Assembly (NCBI GenBank): GCA_903863845.1
Contig: CAIPDP010000123.1
Span: 1-57,020, forward strand
Direction: 5' to 3'
Length of the DNA stretch: 57,020 nt
Source of the DNA: an uncultured Mucilaginibacter sp.
GTDB lineage: Bacteria; Bacteroidota; Bacteroidia; Sphingobacteriales; Sphingobacteriaceae
The position numbers and the translations under genes are program-made. A model generated the notes under the pieces. That model made no database searches. It saw only the letters and a program-made list of their open reading frames with translations, and was not told the origin of the DNA. The stretch's first letter is position 1. Every line of letters begins with the position of its first letter. Of the stretch, positions 1 to 9,149 are shown piece after piece.

Positions 1-5
1 AAACT

Positions 6-932
6 ATGGCAGAATTAAGTACAAGGCACTTATTAGGAATAAAAGACTTGAATCGCTCAGATATCGAGTTAATCTTCGAAACTGCGGATGAATTTAAATC
101 TGTGTTAAACCGACCGATCAAAAAAGTGCCTTCGTTGCGTGATGTTACCATTGCCAATATTTTCTTCGAAAATTCTACGCGTACGCGACTATCTTTTGAA
201 CTGGCAGAAAAACGCCTTTCAGCTGATGTGGTGAATTTTGCAGCATCGTCATCTTCGGTAAGCAAAGGAGAAACGCTGATCGATACCGTCAACAATATCC
301 TGGCCATGAAAGTGGATATGGTGGTCATGCGCCACCCCTTTGCAGGTGCCGGTATATTTTTATCCAAACATGTAAAAGCACAGATCGTTAACGCAGGTGA
401 TGGTGCCCACGAGCATCCTACCCAGGCTTTACTGGATGCCTTTTCAATACGCGAAAAATATGGTGATGTGGCTGGAAAAAAAGTGGCCATTGTTGGTGAT
501 ATTCTGCACTCCCGCGTTGCACTTTCTAATATCCTTTGCCTCAAACAATTGGGTGCCGAAGTTATGGTTTGCGGACCAACTACCTTAATCCCTAAATATA
601 TCGGAGCTTTGGGCGTAAAAGTTGAACACGACCTGCTGAAAGCACTAAACTGGTGCGATGTAGCCAATATGCTGCGCATCCAATTGGAGCGCCAGGACAT
701 CAAATATTTTCCTTCACTCCGCGAATACAGCATGCTATACGGGCTTAATAAGCAGATACTCGACTCACTGGATAAAGAGATCACCATCATGCACCCGGGC
801 CCAATTAACCGCGGAGTGGAAATTACCAGCGATGTAGCCGACAGTAAACAGTCGATCATTCTCGACCAGGTTGAAAATGGTGTAGCTATTCGAATGGCAG
901 TATTATACCTGCTTGCCGGCCAGGCACAATAA
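6..932 (+). CDS. pyrB: Aspartate carbamoyltransferase catalytic subunit
   Basis: Catalyses carbamoyl phosphate + L-aspartate to N-carbamoyl-aspartate, the committed step of de novo pyrimidine synthesis, in the cytosol. The 308 residues match the usual catalytic-chain length. The carbamoyl-phosphate loop FENSTRTR is at residues 55-61 with S57-T-R-T-R. The GAHEHPTQALLDAF block and the C-terminal HPGPINRGVEI aspartate-binding block are both present. The ATG lies only five bases into the window, so upstream control (a pyrR or attenuator would be expected) cannot be seen. The next gene follows on the same strand after about 46 bp. Its product is exported, so a functional link is unlikely. Confidence 0.97.
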   Translation: MAELSTRHLLGIKDLNRSDIELIFETADEFKSVLNRPIKKVPSLRDVTIANIFFENSTRTRLSFELAEKRLSADVVNFAASSSSVSKGETLIDTVNNILAMKVDMVVMRHPFAGAGIFLSKHVKAQIVNAGDGAHEHPTQALLDAFSIREKYGDVAGKKVAIVGDILHSRVALSNILCLKQLGAEVMVCGPTTLIPKYIGALGVKVEHDLLKALNWCDVANMLRIQLERQDIKYFPSLREYSMLYGLNKQILDSLDKEITIMHPGPINRGVEITSDVADSKQSIILDQVENGVAIRMAVLYLLAGQAQ

Positions 933-978
933 TAAACTTACTGTAGCAGTTTATTGCGTTGATTGGTATATTTATAAT

Positions 979-2403
979 ATGAAAATCAACCTGTTAATGC
1001 TGTTGTTCGCTGCGCTAATGACCACTTCTGCAATGGCTCAAAACACCAATTCACGCAAAACCGACTCCGTTTTTCAACTCGTCAAAAAATACTTTAATAA
1101 CAAACAGCCTGATTCAATTTATGCGCTGGCGGGGGAAAAATTCCATGCGGCATTAACACCGGAAACTTTTCGTTACGTATGCGCTAATCAGTTGTTCCCC
1201 TTAGGAGCTATCAAGGGCTCTTCGCTAATTAGTTTTGTCAATAACCAGTTGGCTACTTATAAGCTCGACTTTGATGCAGCTACCCTTCAGTTACAATTAA
1301 CATTGGATGACCAGGGTAAGATAGAATTGTTCCTATTTCAGCCCTACAAAAAACCTATTGCCGAAAAATTAAAGTCTGTTGCAAGTACCAATTTATTACG
1401 CACGGAAACTGACAAAAAGGTCGATTCAGTTGTTCAGCCATATATTAAAAAATCAAATACAGTTGGCCTGAGCATAGGTATATTAAAGGGTGGGCAAGTT
1501 AGCCTATATAATTACGGTGAAACAAAGATTGGCAACAATCATCTACCTGATGCCAATACGCTATTTGAGATTGGTTCGATCAGCAAAACATTTACAGCTA
1601 CTTTGCTTGCCTATTATGTAAATGAAGGAAAAATAAAGCTGAGCGATCCGATCACTAAGTTTCTGCCCGATTCCGTGGCTTCCAATAAAGCACTGGCTGA
1701 CATTACAATTGAAATACTGAGTAACCATACATCAGGTCTGCCACGTTTGCCGGATAACCTGGTCAATCATTCACTCGATCCGCTCGACCCTTACCGTGAT
1801 TACAAGAAAAAAGACCTGTTCGATTACCTGAAAACGGCCAAATTAGAAAGCAAGCCCGGAGAAAAATACGCTTATTCTAACCTCGCAGTAGGGCTTTTGG
1901 GTACTATATTGGAGCAAATCAGCGGCAAAACCTATGAACAGATGGTTGAAGAGATCATTTGCAAACCATTGAATCTAAATAACACCGCGCAACACCTGAG
2001 TACTTTACAGAATGAACATTTCGTTACCGTTTATAACGACCAGGGGAAAGAAACACCAGCCTGGAATTTTGCAACCCTCGCACCCTGCGGAGCCTTGCGT
2101 TCTACCGTAAATAACCTGTTGGCATATGCAGCTGCACAAATGACTGTATCTAACACAAAACTATCAAAGGCAATGCAGTTGACCCATCAGGTAACTTTTA
2201 CCGATAAAGACCTGCAACTGGGATTAGGTTGGCATATTATCAAAATTGGAGGCACCCCCTACTTCTTTCATAACGGCGGCACCTACGGATGCAGCACTTT
2301 TTTAGTGTTTAACCCAACAACAAAGTTTGCAGTTGTAGCGCTTTCAAATTCGGGTGAAAGCATTGATGCCACCGCAGCCGAAATCGTAAAAAAACTCCAG
2401 TAA
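979..2403 (+). CDS. Exported serine hydrolase, beta-lactamase/D-aminopeptidase (class C-like) family
   Basis: A penicillin-binding-protein fold hydrolase (PF00144 type) acting outside the cytoplasm, on peptides, esters or beta-lactams; the substrate is not predictable. With the ATG at 979 the protein is 474 residues and opens with a clean signal peptide ending near AMAQ. An upstream in-frame start at 913 lies inside pyrB and would bury that signal, so it was not used. Residues 30-130 form an extra N-terminal domain with no motif recognised. Catalytic motifs: S200-I-S-K203 (SxxK), Y299-S-N301 (YxN) and a C-terminal H-N-G-G (HxG) box. Its stop is 5 bp from the stop of the convergent efflux operon. 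Confidence 0.88.
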   Translation: MKINLLMLLFAALMTTSAMAQNTNSRKTDSVFQLVKKYFNNKQPDSIYALAGEKFHAALTPETFRYVCANQLFPLGAIKGSSLISFVNNQLATYKLDFDAATLQLQLTLDDQGKIELFLFQPYKKPIAEKLKSVASTNLLRTETDKKVDSVVQPYIKKSNTVGLSIGILKGGQVSLYNYGETKIGNNHLPDANTLFEIGSISKTFTATLLAYYVNEGKIKLSDPITKFLPDSVASNKALADITIEILSNHTSGLPRLPDNLVNHSLDPLDPYRDYKKKDLFDYLKTAKLESKPGEKYAYSNLAVGLLGTILEQISGKTYEQMVEEIICKPLNLNNTAQHLSTLQNEHFVTVYNDQGKETPAWNFATLAPCGALRSTVNNLLAYAAAQMTVSNTKLSKAMQLTHQVTFTDKDLQLGLGWHIIKIGGTPYFFHNGGTYGCSTFLVFNPTTKFAVVALSNSGESIDATAAEIVKKLQ

Positions 2404-2408
2404 TCCGT

Positions 2409-3566
2409 CTATTTAGCAGGCGCTTTGTAAGTTTCCGATTTGGCAACATTGCTAACCCTGACATTCGAGCCATTACGTATTTCGTCAGAAGCAACTTTAA
2501 TTATTTGGTCGCCGGGTTTAATATCACCATATACTTCCATATCATCAGATGCTATTACACCCTTTTTAACATCAACCCATTCGGCTTTATTATTATTTAC
2601 CCTGATCACAAATACTTTTTCGGTTGAGGTAACCACCGCCGATTTCGGCAAAACAATCGCGCTATCCCTCGAAGGGGCAGGTATATTTACATCAGCATAC
2701 ATGCCGGGAAGTAGTTTCTTATCCTTGTTATAAACATCCATTTCAAGTCGCTCGGCTCTTAACTTTTCGTCTAGTGCACCAGCCAGACGTTTTACCTGGG
2801 CCTTGAACTTTTCTGCAGACAAAGTTTTTACAGTAAATGTCACCTCGCTTTTATTACTCAAGCCACCAGTATACATCTCAGGTACTGAGATCACCAGACG
2901 CATTCTTTCCTGGTCCTGAATAACAAACAAAGGAACAGCACCTCCTTGTCCCGGACCAACATAGGCACCGAGATTCACATTACGCGCGGTAACAACGCCA
3001 TCAAACGGAGCCCTGATCTGCAAATAATCAAGATTTGCGGTAGCCGCTTTATAATCGGATTTTGCAGCTTCAACATTTGCCAGGTCTGAATTTTTCTTCG
3101 CCTCTGCTTGCTCCAGATCGTTTTCAGACACCGTTCCGGGTGTTTTGCTGGTATTTAGCAAACGATCATAAGTAGCTTTACTTGCAATATAAATCGCCTC
3201 CTGTTGTTTGATACGAGATTGCAGAGCCGCTATCTGTGAATTAATTTCAGGAGCTTCCAGTGTTGCCAGCAAATCGCCGGTATGTACCTGAGAACCAATA
3301 TCGGCATACAATTTTTTCACATAGCTGTTTATCTTCGCATAAAGGTCAACCTGTTGGTAGGGAATCAGCTCGCCAGGTAATGCTATCGTAGGACTAAGTT
3401 TGCCTTTGGCAGCAGTAACTAATACCACGCTTGGCGTATCCAGGGCAGCTTCCTGCTTTTCGGTTTCGGCAATTGCGTCTTTTTCCTTCTTGTCAGAACA
3501 AGCGCTTATTCCAAAAATGATCAGGAAGGCAATGCCAAGTGTATATTTATTTTTGAACATGTTCAT
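2409..3566 (-). CDS. RND efflux periplasmic adaptor (membrane fusion protein), lipoprotein
   Basis: Periplasmic adaptor linking an inner-membrane RND pump to a TolC channel. It has a lipoprotein signal (FGISAC), followed by a barrel-sandwich/lipoyl segment (LPGELIPYQQVDLYAKI), a coiled-coil hairpin (SRIKQQEAIYIASKATYDRLL), the return lipoyl half (IRAPFDGVVTARNV) and a beta-barrel plus membrane-proximal region. This is the HlyD/AcrA order at normal length. The ORF can start at 3584, 3566 or 3560; 3566 or 3560 puts the hydrophobic core at the proper distance. Its start overlaps the end of the pump gene by 14-20 bp, implying translational coupling. It is the last gene of a TolC-RND-adaptor operon; the adaptor is more often first. 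Confidence 0.93.
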   Translation of the reverse strand: MNMFKNKYTLGIAFLIIFGISACSDKKEKDAIAETEKQEAALDTPSVVLVTAAKGKLSPTIALPGELIPYQQVDLYAKINSYVKKLYADIGSQVHTGDLLATLEAPEINSQIAALQSRIKQQEAIYIASKATYDRLLNTSKTPGTVSENDLEQAEAKKNSDLANVEAAKSDYKAATANLDYLQIRAPFDGVVTARNVNLGAYVGPGQGGAVPLFVIQDQERMRLVISVPEMYTGGLSNKSEVTFTVKTLSAEKFKAQVKRLAGALDEKLRAERLEMDVYNKDKKLLPGMYADVNIPAPSRDSAIVLPKSAVVTSTEKVFVIRVNNNKAEWVDVKKGVIASDDMEVYGDIKPGDQIIKVASDEIRNGSNVRVSNVAKSETYKAPAK

Positions 3567-6500
3567 GATGGTGTGCTGGAACATAATATTTACTTTCTAT
3601 ATCTTCTGGGTCTAATGAAACGGATACGGTGCTGGTATTACCCTGCACCCAGGCAAATACCTGCGGCAAAATGAGCACGGCTGCAAATGTCGAAGCCAGC
3701 AGACCGCCGATAACTGCTCGCCCCAAAGGCGAGGTCTGATCGCCGCCTTCGCCTAAACCCGATGCCATCGGGATCATCCCAACGATCATGGCAAGGCTGG
3801 TCATTAAAATAGGTCGCAACCGGAGTGCTACGGCCTCACGTGCCGAGCGAAGAGCATCGCCGTTATGTTTACGTAGTTCTTCAGCGTTGGTGATCAATAA
3901 AACGGCATTTGAAATTGAAACGCCGACTGACATGATCATCCCCATATACGATTGCAGGTTGAGCGTCGCTCCGGTAAACATAACAAGTGCCATTGATCCA
4001 GCTAAAACTGCCGGTACGGTAAACAATACTACAAATGCCAGTTTAAATGATTGAAAATTTGCAGTTAACATCAAATAGATAACTAATACCGCCACGATCA
4101 GACCCAAACCCAGGCTGTTTAGCGTATCCGTCAAGGTAGTACTGATACCGCGCGTTTGTATTGTAAGCCCGCGTGGCAATTTGCCAAGAGCAAGTAAGGC
4201 TTTATTGACATCTTTGGTTGCCGTACCAAGGTCTTTTTTGTTCAGGTTAGCAGTAACGGTCAGCATAGGCAAAGGTCCCAGGTTATCGTTCTCACCATAA
4301 GTAGTATCGGTTTTGATCGATGCAACGTCGTTCAAAACTGGTCGCGCCTGGTTAGGATTGACCGGGATATTGCGAATGTCATTAAAACTCGACATCTGAT
4401 ATTCCGGAACTTCAACCTGAACGTTGTAGGAAAGACCTGCTTTCTGATCGAGCCAAACATTTTTTTCGGTATAACGGGAAGAAGAAGTGGCAGCTATTAG
4501 TGAACGTGAAACATCAGTCATACTCAGGCCCAATTGGGCAGCGCGCAATCGATCAATATCTATATCGATAGATGGGTATTTATAGGATTGGCCTATCTGT
4601 ACGTCACGCAAATAGCCAATTTTTTTAAGTCGATCTACCACTTTCAAGGCATAGATAACATTCTGTGGTTTGTTTTTACTTACTACTGCTACCTCTATTG
4701 GTGTAGGCGATCCCTGGCTTAATATTTTATCAGTAAGCTCGATAGGTTCGAAGGAAAGTTTGACTGATGGTTGCGTGCGGTGCATTGCAGAACGCAGTCT
4801 CTCTTTCAAATCATCCAGGTCAACATGATATCCTTCACGCAGGTTTACCTGTAAAACAGCTTCTTGCGGTCCGGCCATAAAAAGATAGATAGGGCTGGTA
4901 GAGAACTGTCCCGGGTGCTGCCCAACCATAGCTGATGTTACCTCTATATTACCTTTGCCAACCAGCTTTTCCAATTGGTGTATTGCGTCAAGGGTGATTA
5001 GTTCGGTACGTTCAAAGCGTGTTCCATCAGGTGCACGTAAACGAACCTGAAAAGTACCGGAATTTACTTTAGGTAATACATCGCGCCCGATAAAAATAAA
5101 CATCAGCGCTGCAAAACCAAGGGCGGTTATCGCGTACATAATCACCCAGAATCTCCGATAGGGCATCATCCAATCCATCCACCCTAAAAAACGTATTCTA
5201 AATTTATCGAAACGGCTAAGCTTATGATCATTTCCCCCTTCAATTGCATTTTTTACTGCAAGTTCTTTCTGTTCCCATGCTGAACCTTCGTCTTCCAATG
5301 CGAATCCATCAGCATGACTTTTATCCTCATGTTTATTAACCATGATCCAGTTGGCCATTACCGGCACAAAAGTTTGAGCCAATACATAGGAGGTGATCAT
5401 CGAAAATCCGATCGCCAGAGACAAGGGTAAAAACAAAGCGCCGGGTATACCCGTCATAGTAAACGCGGGGGCAAATACAGCCAGGATACAAAACAGGATC
5501 AGCAATTTAGGAAATGCAATTTCTTTACAGGCATCCCAAATAGCCAATGCCTTGGGTTTACCCATATCAAAATGCTGGTGGATATTCTCAATAGTTACCG
5601 TTGATTCATCCACCAAAATACCGATCGCAAGTGCAAGGCCGCTCAGGGTCATGATATTGATGGTTTGATGAAACAACCAAAGGAAGAAAATACCTGAAAT
5701 GATACAGGTAGGTATCGTCATGATCACGATGAGTGCCCCGCGCCTGTCACCAAGGAAAAGTAACACCATCAAGCCGGTCAATATTGCACCGATGGCACCT
5801 TCTTCGGCCAGACTCTTTACGGCGTTGATCACGTAAACCGACTGGTCAAAAACGTAGGAAAGCTTCACATCATCTGGTAATACCGATTGAAAACGTGGCA
5901 TAGCTTTCTTCAAGCTTTGTACGACATCCCAGGTTGAAGCACTCGAAGATTTAGTGATTGGCAAATAAACAGAACGCTTACCGTTGACCAGCGCATAACT
6001 GCCCGGAATATCTGAGCCGTCTTCAACCGAGGCAACATCGTGTATAAAAACCGTTTGTATACCATTTTTTATTAAAGGGATGTCACCGAATTCGCTGATC
6101 TTATTGATCGTGGTATTGCTGGGCGTTAAATAATTGATATCGCCAATCCGTACGTTACCAGCCGGGGTATTTTGATTGTTATCCCTAAGCGCCAAAACGA
6201 GCTGGTCAGGAGTAACATTATGTGCCCGCATCAATTCAGGATCGGCTTTTATAACCACGGTTCGAAGGTTACCGCCAAAAGGCGCCGGAGAAACCAGGCC
6301 CGGTATTGAGGTGAATTGGGAACGGACATAAACGTTCGCCAAATCAAGCAATTCATTATTTGACCTTTTGGTGCTGGTTAAAACCAATTGCCCGACAGGC
6401 AGCGTTGAAGCATCGAAACGCAGGATAAAAGGTGGCTGCGAACCTGGAGGGAAAATAGCCTGTGCCCGATTGGTATAACCCGTGACCTCCGCCGCGGCCT

Positions 6501-6807
6501 GTGCCATATTGGTACCTTCGTAAAAAGTTAGTTTTGTCAAGGTCAAACCCGCTATATTGCGTGTCTCGATACTTTTTACACCTGATACATAAAGCAAAAG
6601 ATTGACATACTGCTTGCCGAAATAAGCCTCCATCTGGTTTGGCGTGAAGCCACCATAAGGGTGCGAAATATAGATCACCGGCAAGTTAAGGTCGGGGAAG
6701 ATATCGATCTTAATATTTTCTACTGCGAAGATACCGGCAAAAAACAGCCCGGCTACAATCACCAGTATCGTGATAGGTCTCCGCAGTGCTCCTTTTATTA
6801 ATCCCAT
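3547..6807 (-). CDS. RND-family efflux transporter, inner-membrane pump (AcrB/CusA-like)
   Basis: Proton-driven trimeric export pump of the AcrB/MexF superfamily. At 1086 residues it has full family length. N-terminal TM1 (RRPITILVIVAGLFFAG) is followed by a porter domain, the TM2-6 block, a cytoplasmic loop near residues 500-550, a second porter half and TM8-12 ending in a short His-rich tail. In TM4 the usual adjacent aspartate pair reads D-E (GILVDESTVTIENI), so the second acidic residue of the proton relay is Glu. Whether the cargo is organic or metal cannot be read from sequence; no methionine relay was noticed. Co-transcribed with TolC upstream (19 bp gap) and adaptor downstream (overlap). 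Confidence 0.95.
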   Translation of the reverse strand: MGLIKGALRRPITILVIVAGLFFAGIFAVENIKIDIFPDLNLPVIYISHPYGGFTPNQMEAYFGKQYVNLLLYVSGVKSIETRNIAGLTLTKLTFYEGTNMAQAAAEVTGYTNRAQAIFPPGSQPPFILRFDASTLPVGQLVLTSTKRSNNELLDLANVYVRSQFTSIPGLVSPAPFGGNLRTVVIKADPELMRAHNVTPDQLVLALRDNNQNTPAGNVRIGDINYLTPSNTTINKISEFGDIPLIKNGIQTVFIHDVASVEDGSDIPGSYALVNGKRSVYLPITKSSSASTWDVVQSLKKAMPRFQSVLPDDVKLSYVFDQSVYVINAVKSLAEEGAIGAILTGLMVLLFLGDRRGALIVIMTIPTCIISGIFFLWLFHQTINIMTLSGLALAIGILVDESTVTIENIHQHFDMGKPKALAIWDACKEIAFPKLLILFCILAVFAPAFTMTGIPGALFLPLSLAIGFSMITSYVLAQTFVPVMANWIMVNKHEDKSHADGFALEDEGSAWEQKELAVKNAIEGGNDHKLSRFDKFRIRFLGWMDWMMPYRRFWVIMYAITALGFAALMFIFIGRDVLPKVNSGTFQVRLRAPDGTRFERTELITLDAIHQLEKLVGKGNIEVTSAMVGQHPGQFSTSPIYLFMAGPQEAVLQVNLREGYHVDLDDLKERLRSAMHRTQPSVKLSFEPIELTDKILSQGSPTPIEVAVVSKNKPQNVIYALKVVDRLKKIGYLRDVQIGQSYKYPSIDIDIDRLRAAQLGLSMTDVSRSLIAATSSSRYTEKNVWLDQKAGLSYNVQVEVPEYQMSSFNDIRNIPVNPNQARPVLNDVASIKTDTTYGENDNLGPLPMLTVTANLNKKDLGTATKDVNKALLALGKLPRGLTIQTRGISTTLTDTLNSLGLGLIVAVLVIYLMLTANFQSFKLAFVVLFTVPAVLAGSMALVMFTGATLNLQSYMGMIMSVGVSISNAVLLITNAEELRKHNGDALRSAREAVALRLRPILMTSLAMIVGMIPMASGLGEGGDQTSPLGRAVIGGLLASTFAAVLILPQVFAWVQGNTSTVSVSLDPEDIESKYYVPAHHHEHVQK

Positions 6808-6826
6808 TTATTCGAATTTATTTCCT

Positions 6827-8230
6827 TTAAAAATTATTGATAAATACGCCAAAATCTCCGGTTGCCGCTGCTTTATACAGCACAGCTTGCCAAACATTAT
6901 TGTTAGCGATATCGCGATCAACCTCTGCCCTGTTCAGCGTGTAAAGTGCTTGCGTCAGGTCGACAATATTGGCTAATCCATTTTTATATAAAGCCGACTT
7001 CTGCACATAAGCATCTGAGGCAGCTTTAACCTCAATCGGTACTTCGTGGTAATTTTTCAGGGCGCTTGCAATACGGCTTTCTGCCAAATTTTGCTGATTT
7101 CGCAATTGCTGATCAACCAGGTCGTATTCATTCTTGTATTGTTCTGATATAAATTGTTGCGATTTAACCAGGTTATGTACCCTGAGCGGGGTCGTAAAAT
7201 TCCAAACCAGGCCAACACCAAATAAGTAATTAAACCTCGTCGGATCAGCACCACTTCCATAACTGCTGCTATAAGCACCTAAATTACTTCCATACCCGGC
7301 GCTAAAGCCCGACCCCCTGCCCTGGTAAACGCCAAACAAGGTAAACGTTGGATAAGCCAGCGTTTGCAGGTATTTCGCTTGCTGATCGCTTACAGCAATA
7401 CGGTTGTTGTAGAACTGCAAAATAGGATGCGCGGAAGCACTAAGCGCAGGCGCTTTGTCGGCATTTTCAGGTGCTTTGGTAACAAATACACTATCGAGCA
7501 AAAAACTTTGGGGCGCAATGCCTAAATATTGTGAAAGCTGGTTACTTTGATCGAGTACAGTCTGTTGAGCAGTTGTCAAAGCTATGCGGGCATTTGAAAC
7601 TTCGGCGTTTGCTAATGAAGAATCTACACCGGGATTCAATCCATTTTTTACACGTGCAACTACCACCTTTTGCAGATCGATGCTGCGATCAAGATTATCC
7701 TGCTGGGCACGGGCTAATTGCTGCGCGGCCAACAGATCGAGGTAAGCAGCTGCTACCCTTACCTGGTGCTGAAACTGTTCTTGTGAAAGATCGCTTTCAT
7801 TTTGTGCCACCAACTTGCTCTGAACTTTTACTTTTTCAACAGAACGGCCAAAAGCGAAAAAATCCCAGTTAACATTAGCAAGATATAAAGAACCAACAGC
7901 CGCATTCCAGTTTTGATTAGGAAGCGGAGGGCCGGCTGAAGCTACACTTAATCCTTTGTAACCGTAAAGTGGTCCGTTCTGTCCATTGACTGTGCCGTAA
8001 ACTTGTTGTGCGGATAGGCTAAAATCCGGAAGGTACTCCGATTTACTTTCGGCAAGGTTGGCTTTTGATGCATTTAATTGGCTTGTTTTAGCTTTGATAG
8101 CGCTGTAATTTGCTAATGCCAATTGCTCTGCATCTTTAATAGTTAATACTTTCTGCTGGGCAACTGCATAGTTGAAAGAACCAAAATAGATCACTCCCAA
8201 TAGAAAGTACCTAATAAGCTGTTTTGGCAT
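6827..8230 (-). CDS. TolC-family outer-membrane efflux channel
   Basis: Outer-membrane/periplasmic tunnel for the downstream RND pump. The 467 residues have a signal peptide (YFLLGVIYFGSFNYAVAQQ) and two internally similar halves typical of TolC. These include LTIKDAEQLALANYSAIKA at the first helix pair and repeated long amphipathic helices such as LSQYLGIAP and KNEYDLVDQQL. The longer reading begins with GTG at 8248; the ATG at 8230 was preferred because it gives a compact signal peptide. A consensus -7 box lies about 21 bp upstream. First gene of the three-gene efflux operon. Confidence 0.93.
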   Translation of the reverse strand: MPKQLIRYFLLGVIYFGSFNYAVAQQKVLTIKDAEQLALANYSAIKAKTSQLNASKANLAESKSEYLPDFSLSAQQVYGTVNGQNGPLYGYKGLSVASAGPPLPNQNWNAAVGSLYLANVNWDFFAFGRSVEKVKVQSKLVAQNESDLSQEQFQHQVRVAAAYLDLLAAQQLARAQQDNLDRSIDLQKVVVARVKNGLNPGVDSSLANAEVSNARIALTTAQQTVLDQSNQLSQYLGIAPQSFLLDSVFVTKAPENADKAPALSASAHPILQFYNNRIAVSDQQAKYLQTLAYPTFTLFGVYQGRGSGFSAGYGSNLGAYSSSYGSGADPTRFNYLFGVGLVWNFTTPLRVHNLVKSQQFISEQYKNEYDLVDQQLRNQQNLAESRIASALKNYHEVPIEVKAASDAYVQKSALYKNGLANIVDLTQALYTLNRAEVDRDIANNNVWQAVLYKAAATGDFGVFINNF

Positions 8231-8250
8231 ATTGTGTATTTTTGACACGA

Positions 8251-8258
8251 CAAAAATA
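8251..8258 (-). promoter_or_regulatory. Predicted -7 promoter element for the efflux operon
   Basis: On the minus strand the sequence reads TATTTTTG, an exact match to the Bacteroidota primary-sigma -7 consensus TAnnTTTG. It lies 20 bp before the ATG at 8230. A TTG triplet occurs upstream (8274-8276), but the 15-nt spacing is shorter than the usual 19-21, so the -33 element is uncertain. Confidence 0.55.
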
Positions 8259-8411
8259 AAATAATATTGCTTTCAATACCGGGTAAAAAAGTATTATCAC
8301 TGTTACGAACAAAAAATTGCAATCATTTGAATTTTTGCCCCGACGATTAAAGATATTAAAATATTTACCAGTAAAAATAGTCGCAATTTTAAGTTTCGTC
8401 AGCGTTTGTAA

Positions 8412-8912
8412 TTAAATAACTTTTCGGCTATTGAGCAAGTCGTCGATGATAAAATCAATTTCTGTAAACTTATTTGCAATTTTTAAAATATCATTTACGA
8501 GGTATTCTAAATTAACCGGTTGCCATCCCTTCATTAAAGTTTGGGGCCCAAAATTCATACTAACATCTGGCCAATCATGTTTAAGATAGTTAAATTGCTC
8601 TCTAAAGTCGTCCGCAAATTTTCTGCTGGTTAGCACATAGCCGTTAAGCTTTCTCAGCTTCAGGGCATGGATGTTATAAAATAACTTAGGTTCCCTGGTA
8701 TCGTCATCATTAATCCAGATCGAAAAAAAAATTGCGGAACCTGTTTGAGGTTTTGCATCGGGGTTATTTGCCCAATGCTGTTTTTGTATTCTCAAAATCA
8801 CAGTGTCCAACCAAACGCCGGTTTCAGCTTGCAGTTGCTTTTGATTCAATTGCGTCTTGTCAAGTTGATCAACTGCTTGCTTAAATAAGGGTAAATAAAC
8901 ATTAGTATCCAT
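8412..8912 (-). CDS. Hypothetical cytoplasmic protein, 166 residues
   Basis: No family recognised. No signal peptide or membrane segment is visible. The protein is acidic/polar with several aromatic residues (KQHWANNPDAK, SIWINDDDTREPKLFYNI, FNYLKHDWPDVSMNF) and has no Cys or His cluster that would suggest a metal site. The ATG is well placed. It stands alone, 163 bp upstream of the efflux operon on the same strand, so partial read-through is possible. The content looks like real coding sequence: the frame is open for its full length and competing ORFs in the region are short. Confidence 0.7.
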   Translation of the reverse strand: MDTNVYLPLFKQAVDQLDKTQLNQKQLQAETGVWLDTVILRIQKQHWANNPDAKPQTGSAIFFSIWINDDDTREPKLFYNIHALKLRKLNGYVLTSRKFADDFREQFNYLKHDWPDVSMNFGPQTLMKGWQPVNLEYLVNDILKIANKFTEIDFIIDDLLNSRKVI

Positions 8913-9136
8913 GCCGGTGTAAACTGAGACATAATATTACATTAAAAATCACCTAAATTCAAACCGGGATGTCAATGAGAAAAAGCGTCATCAAAACAAG
9001 GTTCTTTCATTTATTAAGCCGTAGCTATCCTGACAAAAACTGAGCAGCGAAGCGGATCACGACCCAAGCATTTTAAATTTGAATTGAAAACTTTTGTTCG
9101 AAATTTTTATTACTCATCTAAAACAAACCCATTTAA

Positions 9137-9144
9137 TACCTTCG
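9137..9144 (+). promoter_or_regulatory. Possible -7 promoter element before the GH8 gene
   Basis: Reads TACCTTCG, a one-mismatch fit to TAnnTTTG. The ATG begins 6 bp downstream, so a transcript starting at the usual distance would be leaderless or nearly so. No convincing -33 element was found, and the call rests on the box and its position. Confidence 0.35.
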
Positions 9145-9149
9145 TCTAA

